DNA of 64,000 nucleotides from Ailanthus altissimus. Lineage: Eukaryota > Streptophyta > Magnoliopsida > Sapindales > Simaroubaceae. Positions 47,401 through 60,259 of this stretch are shown piece after piece. Location of the stretch: contig OX327683.1 of NCBI GenBank assembly GCA_946807835.1, positions 15,877,001 to 15,941,000 of the forward strand. The letters are read 5' to 3'. Under the pieces are notes generated by a model that saw only the letters and a list, made by a program, of their open reading frames with translations, was not told the origin of the DNA and searched no databases. Position 1 is the stretch's first letter, and each line of letters begins with the position of its first letter. The position numbers were made by a program, and so were the translations under genes.

Positions 47401-48013
47401 AACACCCGGACTAAGAAAGTAATCCAAGTCCCTAAGAGTGAAGCGAAGCGGGTTAAAGAACCCACTAGAGAAAGTATCGGGGTGCAGAAGCATTAATGAG
47501 GAAAAAGAGGCTTCCCTAATGGACCGAGATATCTGGGTCAATAGTAAACCAAAAGTGGAATGCTCTCATAGCCAAAAAGGGGATCACATAAAGAAAGTTA
47601 CCCTGGTAGGGAATGAGGGAAAGAAGAAAAGAGCAGGAAATGTAGAAGCGAGAAATGCAAAAATGGCCTTAAAAAAATTCATGTTCTTGGCGCCAAGATT
47701 TACCAAGTCTATGAATTAGGCCCAGAAAATGAGAGAATAAAGCTCAGGGAAAAAGAAATACGAGCATTAAAAAAGGCCAAGAGAAGATTATGAGTAAGAA
47801 GTTGAAACAAATAGCAAGAGGGCCTCATGCCATTAGTAAGCCCATGGACAGCTTGGGTAAAAGGAAAGAAATGGATAATGGTGTTCAAGGTCCAGACTTT
47901 AGCAGCGGTTCTTTCAAGCTCTAACGGCTTGCAAATTCAGGCAGGACAATAAGGCACCTAGAAGACTTATTAACATCATTGGCGGTAGCTGTTAATGAGC
48001 CCCACCAATACTA

Positions 48014-48720
48014 ATGAGAGTGCTTAGCTGGAATGTTTGAGGTTTGGGGAATTCTCGAACATTCGAAGCCTTGTCGAAAATCCTCAAGGAGAATAACCAA
48101 GTGTTGTTTTCTTATGTGAAACTAAGCTTAAGGAACATCAAATGAGAAGAGTAAGTAGTAGGTTGGAGTTTGAAAATTGTTTAGCTATAAGAAGATGTGG
48201 TTTGGCTGATGGTATGTCTCTGTTATGGACAAACAAGGTAAACCTTAACATTTTGTCATACAGCAGGTGTCATATGGATTCGATGATTAAGGATGGGAAT
48301 AGTTCTGCATGGTGTTTCACTAGAGTGTATAGAATGCCAAAATCTAAATAGAAACAACATACTTGGTAGTTTATTAGAAGGTTAGCACAACTTTCTAATG
48401 CCCCTTGGATGTGTAAAGAGGACTTCAACGAGATCCTGTCCCTTGAGAAAAAAGTTGGAGGAAATCCAAGGACTTTAGGAGCAATCGAAGGCTTTATGGA
48501 GGCAATTAGAGACAGTATGGGGTGCATCATATAAAGGAAAGACTTAATAGGTTTCTTTGTAATCAATCATGGAAAGACACCTTCCCTAGATACTAAGTCA
48601 CTCACCTAGCCAACACAGGGTCTGACTACAAACCTATTTATAGTAGAAATACTAAAGAACAGTAAGGGCTATAAGAGGAAGATTCGAGCAAGTGCTTGAT
48701 TCCATTATAAGAATTTTTTG
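48014..48720 (+). pseudogene. LINE ORF2: apurinic/apyrimidinic-type endonuclease
   Basis: ORF2 starts at the ATG at 48014, with the family start MRVLSWNV and then GLGNSRTFEAL after a stop in place of an arginine or cysteine. The frame 48142-48351 carries LAIRRCGLADGMSLLWTN. The next blocks (NAPWMCKEDFNEILSLEKK, about 48397-48453) include the conserved GDFNEI region, with the glycine changed. This enzyme nicks target DNA to prime reverse transcription. At least three stops are present. Confidence 0.85.
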
Positions 48721-49128
48721 TCCTTATACGACAAATATAATGAGATTGTCTCGAATGAATGGTCTAGACAGTTAACAGAACATCCTTAACCAATTGCTGA
48801 TTTTGTAACCAAGCTAAGAAAGACATGCGAAGCTTTGCGAAACTGGGGCACTAAGGAGTCACGAGGGAGATATAGGAAATCAGATTACTGATCAATGAGT
48901 TGGACAAGTGTCTGCAACGACACAACCGGTTGTAGCAACAAAACAGAATAAAAGAGTTAGTTCTAGATTGATAAGCTACTTCAGAATGAGGAGTCTTATT
49001 AGTAGCAAAGATCAAGAATCGAGTAGCTTAAAGAAGGGGACAAAAAATACAGAAAAATTCATGTAAAAGCCAATCATAGGAGAAGAAAAAATGAAATCAA
49101 AGGGTTGTTCAATGATGAAGAAGCATAG

Positions 49129-50617
49129 GTGGATAGTAAAAAAGATATGGAAGAAACTGTATGCAATGTTTTTGGGGATCTATTCCAATCAGCATATCCC
49201 ACAGTAGAAGACAAGGAAGTTACCTTGAGAGGAATTGATCAAAGAGTTGTTGAAGAAATGAACATCGAGCTTTGTAGGCCATTTACCAGGGAAAAAGTCA
49301 TAAGGGCGGTGTGGCAAACCAGCCCGTCCAAGGCTTCAAGACTCGATGGTGTGCTAACAAGCTTCTATCATAAGCATTGGGATTAAGTTGGTGAGAGTAT
49401 AATACAGGCCTGTATACAAGTTCTGAACCACAATGGTAATCTCAACTCTTTTAATTATACCCTCATTGTCTTGATCCCAAAAATAGAGAACCCTCAATCC
49501 TCTTCCAGTTTTAAACCTATTAGTCTATGCAATGTATCCTATAGATTCATTGCTAAAACTATTGCTAATAGACTTAAGAAAATACTAAATGGTATCGTAT
49601 CCCAAAATCAAAATGCATTTATTATAAGAAGCTTATTAGTAATAATATCATAGTGGGGTATAAGTGGTTGCATAAGATTAAATACAAAAAAAAGTGGTAA
49701 AGATGGTTATACTATTCTAAAATTAAATATTAATAAGACTTATGACAAATTGAAATGAGAGTTTTTAGAAGATGTAATGCTTAAAATGGGTTTTGAGGGT
49801 AAATGGGTGGATTTAATTCATGGATGCACAACTATCACTTCTTTCTCAATCAAGATAAATAAGAAATCCAATGGCTTTTTTAGGGCTAATAAGGGGCTGA
49901 GACAAGGTTGTCCCTTGACTCCCTGGGTATTCATATCAAATATTGACATTCTATCATCTCTTTTGAAGTAAGTAGAATAAAATAGACAGTTGAAAGGAGT
50001 TAAGTTTAGTGCTTCTTTATTAGTTTCCTACCTCTTGTTTGCAGATGATAATCTGGTGCTCATCAAGCTTCTGAATAAGATTGTAAAACTCTTAAAAGTA
50101 TGTTTGATTACTATAGTAAAGCCTCTGGTTAGACCTTTAACTTAAACAAATCATCCATTTTCTTCAGTCTTAACATGAGCAAAACTTAGATTAGTGCCAT
50201 AAAGAATATTTTCCAACTTAAAGAAGTCTCCATACATTAAAGGTACTTAAGACTTTCATCCATATTGGGTAGAAATAAAAAAACTCTACTTCAATGAGAT
50301 TAAGCTCGAGCTCTTAAACAAAATTAAGGCATGGAATGAGAAGCTCTTCTCCGATGGTGGTAATGAAATTCTAATAAAGGCAATAAGGCGATCCTTACCC
50401 ACTTATACTATTAATGTGTTTAAGCTTCCCAAAGACCTATATAATGATCTCCAAAGGATCCTAGCTAAATTTTGGTAGGGCTCTCCAAAAGAAGGGAATA
50501 GGAGAATGCACTGAAAAAATTAGGGCAAGTTGTGTAAGAGGAAATGGAATGAAGAGCATGGTTTTAGAGACCTCAAATGTTTTAACCAGGCTCTCCTTAC
50601 AAAGCAAGGATGAAGGG
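49129..50617 (+). pseudogene. LINE ORF2: reverse transcriptase
   Basis: Blocks in order are SPSKASRLDGVLTSFYHKHW (49324-49383), LIVLIPKIENPQSSSSFKPI with SLCNVSYRF (49468-49550), TIANRLKK, and the GLRQGCPLTP block (49894-49925). The FADDN catalytic box follows at about 50039-50053, with a KAWNEKLF region at about 50329. The RT C-terminal stretch then runs to 50617. The frame 49129-49386 is preceded by a stop. It is cut by a solo LTR inserted at aaggg and resumes at 54084. Confidence 0.9.
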
Positions 50618-53600
50618 TGTTGGCGCAGCAGGATCTAGGCACGTGGGTGTATGCATGTGCAATTATGTCTATTGCCTAACACAGCGAAAATATAAATTTT
50701 ACAATAAACACAATAAATAAATATATTAATCACATTAATATATTAATAAGATTAGAGAACTCACCAAACGTGTAACGTTATACACGTATTTTTCTTAGAG
50801 TCCGTATAGACACCGACTCGCATGCAGTTCTAGTCACCAACTCGGTGGGCTTGATGAGCTAGAACAGCAGCTCCATATTCAGCCTGGGATTAACTCTTAA
50901 TCCCCAAAATGGTCGGGAGTAAATTTACATCCTTTTCTCCAAAAGGATAAGAAATGGAGAACTTGGAGCAATTCATAATTACTGCAATTGGAAGCAAAGA
51001 GAAAAATGAAACAATTCTTTTCTATTTTTTTTCTTTTCTTTTCTTCTCCTTTCTTTCTTCTCTTTTTCCTTTCTTTTTTCTCTTTTTCTTTCTTTCTCTT
51101 TCAGCCGAATGACCTTCCTCTCTTTTTTTTTTCGCTTCTTTATATATATATATATAATATAATATAATAATATATATATATATATAAGGGAGAGAGAGAA
51201 AATGATTATTTAACAATTAAATAATCAGAGTTGACCATTTTGCCCCTCATGAATAGTTATCAAGTTTACCCCCTAGTGGGTCCTACTAAATCTCATACTT
51301 GGATAAATTCAACTAAGGGTCCACAATACGCTACGTGTCCTTATACAATTAGTAAATAACATTTATTAACTAATTGTTATATTTAACACTTAAATACAGA
51401 CACGCACGCATTCCTATAGAATTACTGAATATTACTGGATTAAACAATTTAATCCGGCACGCTGCCCCAGTGCATAACTAGTACACTACATATCGTGGGA
51501 CTCCCTAGGTTCTATGCCCGATTCTTCAAATGAAACTATTTCATGAGTCCGTGAGCAATGCCCCACGCACACGTCACGGATATACAAATCAGCACGTTGA
51601 ACCATACAAGCTGAGGTTACAACGCATACGTATAGTCTTTCCGTCATGATATCCAGGATGTGTGGGAATATAGATTATTGATGAACACTTGAAACTATAC
51701 ATTTAATAAGAGTTTTACTTGATTGTTTTGTATTACTAGTGTATTTAATTTTCTTAACTTAAGTATGTTTACAATATTGTACTTAATTATCTTTTAACTA
51801 TTTTGTGGCAGGGTCGGTACAATGGGCATAACTTTCTACTTAAAGATCTAATTGAAGTGACTCTTAATCCTGTGAAGAGCTGACTCAATGGGCTAACATA
51901 TTATATTTCACAAAGCATTTGAAATTTGAGTGTTTAGAGGTGAAAAATGGCCTAGAATAGAACGATCTGCAGTATAGGCCCAGTTTAAACAGTCATCAGT
52001 ATTTGTCCCATAACTATAGAAATACGTATCTAATGCGTATGAGATTACTCAATGTGAAAAGATAAGAGACTTATCTACAACTTTGATGTTTTGAGGGACA
52101 GCTAATTAGGATCACATCAATTTCAAATGGGATAATCAAGTGGGTGCCCTAGTGATAATCAATGCAAATTATTTTGCCACCATTCTTGACTTTCATCAAC
52201 CAAGTGGTTCCCTCCAAATTTGTCTCGATTTATCCATATTTTTCTATAAATAGGTGGCTTGTTTATGCCTAAAGAATGTAATTAGAAAGTTAGAATTTAG
52301 TTCAAAATACTTGTCCTTTGTATCCATTTCTTTGTAAATTTATTTCTCTTATTTACTATTAAATCATGTTATTTCTTCTTCCATTTCTTTTCTTTTTCTT
52401 TAGTTTTATTATGTCCAAATAATTTTCTTTAAGCTAAAGTGAAAGGGTGAAGCTCTTGGTAAGGTAATAAGATATATTTAATATTTATTTATGAATTTAA
52501 TGATTCATTTTTAAGTTATGCAAATTTATATATGATATATTTATTTTGTTTGTAGAATTAATACCCTTTCTTCTAAAGTGGTGATTCTTGATTTATTATT
52601 GACAAACTTAATACTTGGCACAATAAATTCTTGAAACCATTTACAAGATTTGGTGTATATAACCTTTCTTGTAAAGTGGGAGTCTTGATTTATTGTAGAC
52701 AAATATAAAGATTGGCATAATAAATACTTGAACCCATTTATAAGATTTGGTGTATAATAATTGAAAGAAATAAATACTAATCAATATATAAATGATGATA
52801 AACTTTAATTGCTATATTTTCCGGTTGGAACCTCCTTTATGTGAGGATTCCAATTGAGTTATAAAAAAAAAAAGTTAAATATATTCTTACTTCTTATGCC
52901 AAGAGTGAATCCCCTTAACCCTAACTTTTTATTTGAATTGGTTAATTGAAATAATATTTGCAAACATCTTATACTACATTAATTGTCTTTAAAGTGTTTA
53001 TAATTTGTAATTTTAATTCTACTTCCCTGTGGATCGACCCCGTTCTCATCGAGTTATTTATTACTTCAACAATCCTGCACTTGGGAATAACTCCTATATT
53101 CTGGACGTGTCAATTATCACCATCAAATCCCCATGTGCTCATCCATATCTTATCTCCAGACTTGTATCTCAATGAACAATATGCGCAAACTCATTTGCCA
53201 TACTGTTCCACCCTGTCAAAACTCTTTCTCGAATCATTGCTTGTGGCCACAAGACTTTCTGAGATACAGTCTTGAAGCATCTGGATATCAAACTCCATAT
53301 AGGAGCTGACGGATCCCATATTTGTACGCACCGGACTCCATAAGCATCAGACCATACCCAGCGACACCCAGCGGTCACACCATGAAAGGTCTATGACATG
53401 GGTGAAACCAAAGTATGGTAGATCACTTACAAGTCCACCGTGGCACTTAAGTCAAAGGACCACATATACTACTGAACTCGAGAGGATCGTCCGTTGATGG
53501 CTTACATTATATATCTATCGGAGGCCCTCGTGAGTCTGTCTGATATCCAGTCTTAACTTGATACCCATATGTCAATACGAGCTCCAAGCTCATGGTCAAT

Positions 53601-54078
53601 TAAGAACGACCATCTATACCCGACAGATACGACATATACTGATCTATATATAAAGGTATCCACCGATAGACCCGTATCGGTAGAAATAGATCAGGGACTA
53701 TTATTCGAGAACATACTTGCGCAATATGTATTTTCTGGCACCCGATTGCAACTCTTGCAACTATACAGTTACTAGTATATTTTCAGGTCTATGTCCCATT
53801 ACAAACAAGGCTCCAATTCTTGGATCTGCTGAATATTATAACCAGTTAACACTTAATTGTGCTAACATTTAACAATTATATGTCTCAGCATGGCTAACTA
53901 TGAGCCGTTATCTAAACCCTTTAAATCTGATCTGAACTCCTTTAGATCTACAATGTCTGTAATGTTATATGCATAATACCATATAATTTGGTATTAGCGA
54001 TTTAATGGGAATGTACACTTGTATAAATACACAAGTATATGTACATTCAGGGATGGCACGTAAGCACCAACCCTAACA
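50618..54078 (-). mobile_element. Solo LTR, minus orientation, in the LINE, holding a second solo LTR
   Basis: The duplication aaggg (50613-50617 and 54079-54083) is perfect. Read on the minus strand it starts TGTTAGGGTTGG and ends GCGCCAACA. Without the inner insertion it is about 2.0 kb. It shares long stretches with 27355-29487, for example around 51240-51670 and 53113-54070. It contains pyrimidine-rich and (TA) runs at 51020-51190. Confidence 0.93.
51679..53112 (+). mobile_element. Solo LTR of a Ty3/gypsy (Athila/Tat-like) element
   Basis: It is 1434 bp, starts TGATGAACAC, ends GTGTCA, and has a perfect attat duplication (51674-51678 and 53113-53117). The 3' part contains ctgtggatcgacccc (53029-53043), typical of the LTR ends of plant Athila/Tat-type gypsy elements. 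A two-copy tandem repeat (52563-52659 and 52661-52756) lies inside. A TATA-like motif (tataaatagg, about 52245) may mark its promoter. Confidence 0.85.
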
Positions 54079-54083
54079 AAGGG

Positions 54084-54930
54084 TACTGCAGATACCTAAC
54101 TCACTGGCCAGTAGGATCCTCAAAGCGAGATACTTCCCTGGTGTTTACTTTCTAGAGGCAAAGCTAGGATCAAATCTATCCTATAGGGTAAAAAAAACTC
54201 TTACAAAAGGCATTAGATAGCTAATAGGCAATCAAAGCAGTGTAAAGATCTATCACAATAATTGGATCCCAAAATACTCAACTTTTAAGCCAATCTCTGC
54301 CCCTCTCTTCTCTCTATGTCTCCCTATTGACAATAAGTTGAGATGCTTATTGACAATGATAATAAATAGAAAGTAGACCTCATAAAGCAATCCTTCTTAG
54401 GGAAGATATAGACTTTATTCTTATATTACCTCTTGCACAAGCAAAAGTTAATGATTTAGTTTATTGGCATTATAATAAAAAAAGGGTGTATATAATTAAA
54501 AATGGCTATTATATAGCCTTGGGATATAAAATGTTCCTGCAACCAGAGTCTTCTTCGGATCAGAGCATATTGTGAAAGTTAGTATAGGGCTTAGCTTTAC
54601 CTCAAAAAGTTAAGATCTTTACTTAGAGGGTTTTGTTAAACTATTGTCTACTGCAGAAGTATTAGAAATGAGGAAAATGATCCTTGATTCCACTTACCAA
54701 AAAGCCAACAAAGCACTTTAGAAGGACACTTAATTTGTAGAAATGATTAAAGGGTGCAACAACACGGAGTTATGGATGTTTTTTCAACACAGTAGCTCAA
54801 TTGTCACTTGTGACGAATTGAAAAAACTCACAATGCTATTATAGACTACTTGGCAAGCAAGGAATTGCTTGTTAAAGGAAGGCAAGCAAACAAACCCCTT
54901 CTTGTCAATTGTAAGGGCTGAAGCTTATCT
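54084..54930 (+). pseudogene. LINE ORF2: RT end and zinc-binding (zf-RVT) region
   Basis: The coding sequence resumes after the aaggg duplication with residues reading SLASRILKARYFPGVYF (about 54101-54151), the usual end of plant LINE RTs. A zinc-binding region follows, recognisable by DLVYWHYNKKRVY (about 54457-54495) and LPQKVKIFT. Stops are frequent. Confidence 0.8.
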
Positions 54931-55163
54931 AGAGTCTTGCCAATAGAGTATCAAAAAACAACTTCAATGCATGCCCTAATCAACTCCCTAATGCCCCATA
55001 CCAATATAGACTTGGCTCACCAAGAGTCAAATTTTGTCATTTTGGTTGATGCGGTCACAAATAGTAGTGCAAAATTGATAGGCCTATGTGTGTTTATCAG
55101 AAACGATAATGGTCAAGATGTGGCTATAACAACTAATGTCAACCTGTTTTGGGATGATGTTGA
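54931..55163 (+). pseudogene. LINE ORF2: RNase H, first half
   Basis: The frame 54937-55203 enters the RNase H fold of the RVT_3 type, with LVDAVTNSSAKLIGLCVFIR. It is interrupted at 55163 by a solo LTR; the last 13 codons of that frame belong to the LTR. Confidence 0.82.
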
Positions 55164-57431
55164 TGTTGGATATCGAATATGTGATATACGAGTGTATACG
55201 TAATTTTAAAAATTAATTATACGCAGCGGAAGCATGTTACATATACACCCATTTTAACAAATTAAACATATATATCACATATATACGTAAGTATAACATT
55301 TATCTAATTATAAATATAATGAACAATTATATCAACAACATAATGTAAAACACTTACCTAATGAAGGTAGTTTTACAAAATTCTTCAATCCTTTAACAAT
55401 CCATATGAAGAGCTCACCTTGAAGTGTATGTTGAACAATTCTAGTCTATAACGATTTGATGAGATTATGGAGCTAGAATGGTAGCTTTAGAATTTTTAGC
55501 AACTTGTATTCAAACTCTTTGAATACATATACTTGTTTCATAAATATGAATGTGATTTGGCCATTCATGGAAGGAGAAGAAGATGATCTTTTATTTTTGT
55601 TCTTGTTGGTAACACTTTACAAACATAACAACAATAAATTCTCTTTGTCATTGCTAAGTTATTCAATTGTGTAAGTTGAATAAAACCAAAAAGATTTTTC
55701 ACACACTTATCATTCAACTCCTTGAAAGAAAAACAAGACAAAGTATTTTTCTCTCCCTCCTTCCTTCTCTCTTGGTTGAAACCTTCACATTCTAAGAATG
55801 AATTCAATTCATTCGATTCTTGTTTTCTCAAATGATGGCCAAGCAAAATTAAGTGCTCTCCCCACCATTATTGTAGTTGGTCTCCCACTCAATTTTATTA
55901 TTAATAAGTCTAGGTCCCTCCACTTCCTTAATGCATAAAACATTTTTCTCTATTGTTATTTACAATATTTTTAAGCATTTAGAAATCTAAAAAAATTACA
56001 AAATAACTTCACCTTGTATTCTTTCACCACTTTTATAATGGATGAAACATCATCATTACATTAAGGAGTGTTCCACCCATTAGCTAAGAAATGGCCGACT
56101 AACTATTAAAAACAAAATGAATAAAATTCTTTTAATGGCTTACTTTAATACATGTAATATAAAGAAATCCTTCACCATTCATAATGGCCAAATATTAAAT
56201 CCTTTTAAACAAAAGTAATGCATTAAATTATATAATAATCTTTAGTGCATTAAAAGTATACAATAAATAAATCAAAAACTATTTTTGCAGTATTTAATTA
56301 ATATAATAAAATAAATCAAAAACTATTTTGGTATTATTTTATTAATAAATCATGAAACAAAATAAAGGGCTTGGATCTTGTCATTTGTCATCATCCTATT
56401 AGTTAACAACTTTTGTTAATTAATTAAATGATGTACTTAACAACTAAGTTTTGACAAATGCACATCCCAAAGGATCTCGAAATAATTGTTCTATTTCACT
56501 AAAATTTATTGGATTGAATTAATTCAATCCAATTCGTTACCCCAGTGCGCAACGAGTACACTTCATATTGTGAGACACTCTAGATCCACACCTGATTTAT
56601 CATATGTAGCTCCTCCATACGTTCGTAAACAATGTCCCACACACACGTTACGGATATTACAAATCAGCGTGTTAACCATGCAAGTTGAGGTTATTACATA
56701 TTCATATAATTCTCCAATCATTTATATCCTTGAAGAGCAGAGATATAGATCATCACCGTAAAATCTCTATTTGCTCAACCATGAACTTATCTCCAGATTT
56801 ATATTTCATTAAACAATATCCACAAACACTTTTATGATATTGTTTATTCCTCTGGAATATATTTTTCGAGGTTTATGCTTGAGGCCATAAGACTTTCTGA
56901 AATACAATCTCGGAGCATCAGGATATGCAACCTACTCATATGAGCTGATGGATCCTATATCTATACACACCGGATTCCATGAGCATCGGACCATACCCAG
57001 CGACACCCAGCAGTCAAACCATGAAAGGTTTCTGACATGTGTGGAACCAAAGTATGGTGGATCACCGTGGATGCTCAAGTCAAAGGATCACAAATACTAC
57101 TCAACTCTTTGCTGCTATATTATTACTAATATATTCTCAGGTCATTGTCCCATTTCAGACAAGACTCTAACTCCTTAAATTTCGCTAACTCTTATAAATT
57201 TACTAACTCTTAATGCTTATAACTATTAGTGCTGCTAACTTTTAGCACTGGCCTAAACTCCTTTAGATCAAATTTGAACTCCTTCAGATCATATAATGTC
57301 TGAAACGTTACATGTATCTTACCATTTAATAATAAATAATATTAACGATTTTATTAGAAATGATAATTGTATAAATACTATCATTATATATTTATACAAA
57401 ATGTAATAGCACATAAGTACGAATCTCAACA
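55164..57431 (-). mobile_element. Solo LTR, minus orientation, inside the LINE RNase H
   Basis: It is 2268 bp with a perfect gttga duplication (55159-55163 and 57432-57436). On the minus strand it starts TGTTGAGATT and ends ATCCAACA. It belongs to the subfamily of 12345-14801. Confidence 0.93.
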
Positions 57432-57436
57432 GTTGA

Positions 57437-57766
57437 AGCAGCAGAGGCAATAACTATCTCTTTTGGTATTAAGGTGGCATCAAATCCTTAATTAGCCTCA
57501 GTGTCTATAACTTCAAATGCCAAAAATGTGGTAGAGATGGTTAAAGGATCCTTGAAGTCGCTAAAAGAGATTAGATAGGTAATTAATATCATCAAAGAAA
57601 ATTTGAGTCTAAATTCTTTGAATAGAATTAAGCATATCTCGAGGTCATGTAACTCTATAGCTCACAACTTAGCAAAACTTGTTATTTAAAATACTTGTAA
57701 TTGCGTCTGGCTGGACATGTTTCCAATCTAATTTTCGTTATAAAATTTATATTCTCTTTTTTTTTT
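57437..57766 (+). pseudogene. LINE ORF2: RNase H, second half, and 3' UTR
   Basis: The frame continues from before the solo LTR with EAAEAITISFGIKVASNP and ends with an SCNSIAHNLAKLV stretch (about 57647-57686) and a final WLDMFP. A short 3' UTR and an A-rich end follow. Confidence 0.85.
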
Positions 57767-57776
57767 AAAAAAAAGA

Positions 57777-57999
57777 ACTCTTTTAAGCCTAAGCTTCTCT
57801 TGCATTTTTTTTTTATCACCATTTGATTTTCTTTAGTGCATCCAAGCATCCATTCACATTATTCACAATATTTTTAGCATCCAACTTTATTACTACAGTT
57901 TGGAACTCTAAATTTTCTGCCACCTACAATGCAAATCTAATTGCTTTTACTTTTGCCATCTCGACATCCTCTTAAAATTCAAAGTTTGAGGTATCCATT
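57777..57999 (-). pseudogene. Second piece of the older minus-strand LINE (RNase H middle)
   Basis: On the minus strand the stretch 57935-57840 reads as RNase H residues with EMAKVKAIRFAL, then VAENLEFQTVVIKLDAKNIV and a CLDALKKI end. It directly precedes, in protein order, the piece at 46071-46248. The plus-strand LINE was inserted between them. It is cut at 58000 by the copia-family LTR. Confidence 0.78.
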
Positions 58000-60250
58000 T
58001 GTTAGGATTTGTGCTTACATGACATCCCATTATTGTATGAATATTTTATTTTATAATATTTATACAGTTTATTATTTGTTAAATCGTTAATTACTATTAT
58101 TAAATGGTTCAATATTTGTGACGCTACAAACATTATATGATCTAAAAGGGTTTAAATTTGGTCTAAACAAATTTAGATCAATGCTAAGAGTTAACATCAC
58201 TAAAAAAATAATAAATGCTAAAGAGTTAGCTTGTTTTATTGATCTGTGAAGTCTAAGAGTTAGAATCTTATCTATGATAGTACAAAGACCTCAGAATACA
58301 TTAGTAATAATATAGTTGCAAGAGTTGCAATAGGTGCTAAAAAATGTGATTATATAAGTCTATTCTCAAATTATATATTCCTGGTCTTAATTCACCGATG
58401 TAGGTCTGATGGTGGAATCCTTTTACATAAACCAGTGCATACTATACCTAGATGATCTAGATAGTTGTTCTTAATTGACCATGAATTTACTGAAAGTTCG
58501 TATAGCATACAGGTGTTCAGTGAAGACTGAATACTGAACAGACTCAACGAAGACCCCAATAGACATCTCATGAAGCAACCAATGAAAGTTCTTCTCAAGT
58601 TGAGTAATATACATGGCCCTATGACCTGAGTACCACAGTGGGCTTGTAAGTGATCCATCTTACTCTGGTTTCACGCATGTCATAGACCTTTCATGGTGTG
58701 ACCATTGGGTATTGCTAAGTATGGTCCAATGCTTATGGAGTTTGATGTGTACATATATGGGATTCATCAGCTCATATAGATGAGTTATATATATCTAGAT
58801 GCTCAGAAACTGTATCTTAGAAAGTCTTATGACCATAAGTAACAAACCCAAGAAAGAGTTTCCCACGGGGTTAAACAATATTACAAAAGTGTTTGTATAT
58901 ATTATTTATGAAGATACGTGTCTAGAGATAAGTTCACGGATGAGCACATAGGGATTTGACGATAGTGATCTATATCCCTGCTCTTCCAGGATATGATTGG
59001 CAGAAGGATTATACATATGCGTTATGACCTTAACTTGTATAGTCTACTACACTAATTTGTAATATCCGTGATGTGTACGTGGGGCATCGATCTTGGACTC
59101 ACAGAATAATTTTGTTTGACAAATTAAAAGTGGACCTAGAGAGTCCAGCAATATGAAGTGTAGTTATTGTGTATTGGTGCAGCGTACCGGATTGAATAGT
59201 TAGATCTAGAAAATTCCAGCAGACTGAACATTTACTTCGGTCTCCCTCCGTTTGTGCACGTGTCAAAACTTAAGAGTTAAGTACATCAATTAGTTGTTGA
59301 CATATGGCACATGTGGGCCAATTATTATTTGATTTGAAAATTATCAAAATAATCTTATTTGTTGGACAAATAATATCATTATTTTATTCAGTAAAATATT
59401 TATTGAATAAAATAATAATAATAATATATGATAGTATTATTTAAATTGAAATCAAACAATTAATTTTTTATTTAAATTGGCATGTGTTTCTACTATAATT
59501 TAATATAACTAAATTATTTGTTTAATATTTATTAAATGATATAATAAGTATAAATGAGTGGCATTTGTTAATAGTAGGCTTTAAGATGTTTCTTAATTAT
59601 GAGAAAATATTTTTCTTATTTGGTCTAGATTAAGGCCAAGTTTATTTAAATAATTTTCTATTTTATTTTATTTTCATTTGGTTTATTGTAAACATTAATA
59701 AACAAAACACTAATGGCAAACATTGACCTAGATAATGGATGCCATTAGGTGAGAAAATGAAAGAAAAAAATAAACAAATAAAAGAGTAATATGTTGCTCA
59801 ATTGATTAAGTGAAAATTAGGCCAAGGGATTAGTGAGAACGGTGGAGAGAATTTTGAAAGGCAAAGTGTTAGAAAATTCTCTCAAGTGTTGAGAGTAAAA
59901 ACACATTCTCTCCATTTTTCTCTTCCATTTTGGTCACTCATATTACAAGGTAGAAACAAGGATTTAAGACAGATGTGTGAGGAGAAGAAGATTAGGTAGA
60001 AACTTAGGATAAATACTGAAAGGCAACATTTATCCAAAGATCAATAAGAGATCGTGTAAATAGAAAGTGTACTACAGTAAGGTTAGGTATTAGATATCCT
60101 TCTACCATAGAAACCTTATCATTGTTAAAAAGACTCCCACAGGTTTGTACTTGACAGATATAGACGTTTTTAGGGTATCTGATGCCAGTTTAAACTGGGT
60201 ATGAGATACTGATCGTCCCTCTCATATCTGTAATATATTGCAGGGATTGA
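58000..60250 (+). repeat. Left LTR of the right-end copia element
   Basis: Its first 150 bases are closest to 12345 and to the reverse of 57431. Its middle (58590-59060) is shared with all members of the family. The 3' end is not clear; similarity fades between 59900 and 60250. Confidence 0.7.
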
Positions 60251-60259
60251 GAGAGACTA

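Larger units (their letters stand above)
46249..57776 (+). mobile_element. L1-type LINE, near full length, broken by nested solo LTRs
   Basis: It is flanked by the 13-bp direct repeat actcttttaagcc (46236-46248 and 57777-57789) and ends in an A-rich tail (57767-57776). Coding order is ORF1 with a nucleic-acid-binding domain and zinc knuckle, then endonuclease, reverse transcriptase, zinc-binding domain and RNase H, which is the plant L1 layout. Subtracting insertions at 50618-54078 and 55164-57431 and their 5-bp duplications leaves about 5.8 kb. Numerous stops and frameshifts show long inactivity. Confidence 0.93.

Noticed and set aside
27736..51216. Lysine- and arginine-rich minus frames at 27736-27954 and 51022-51216
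   Set aside because: They are the reverse reading of pyrimidine-rich tracts in two related solo LTRs, not proteins.
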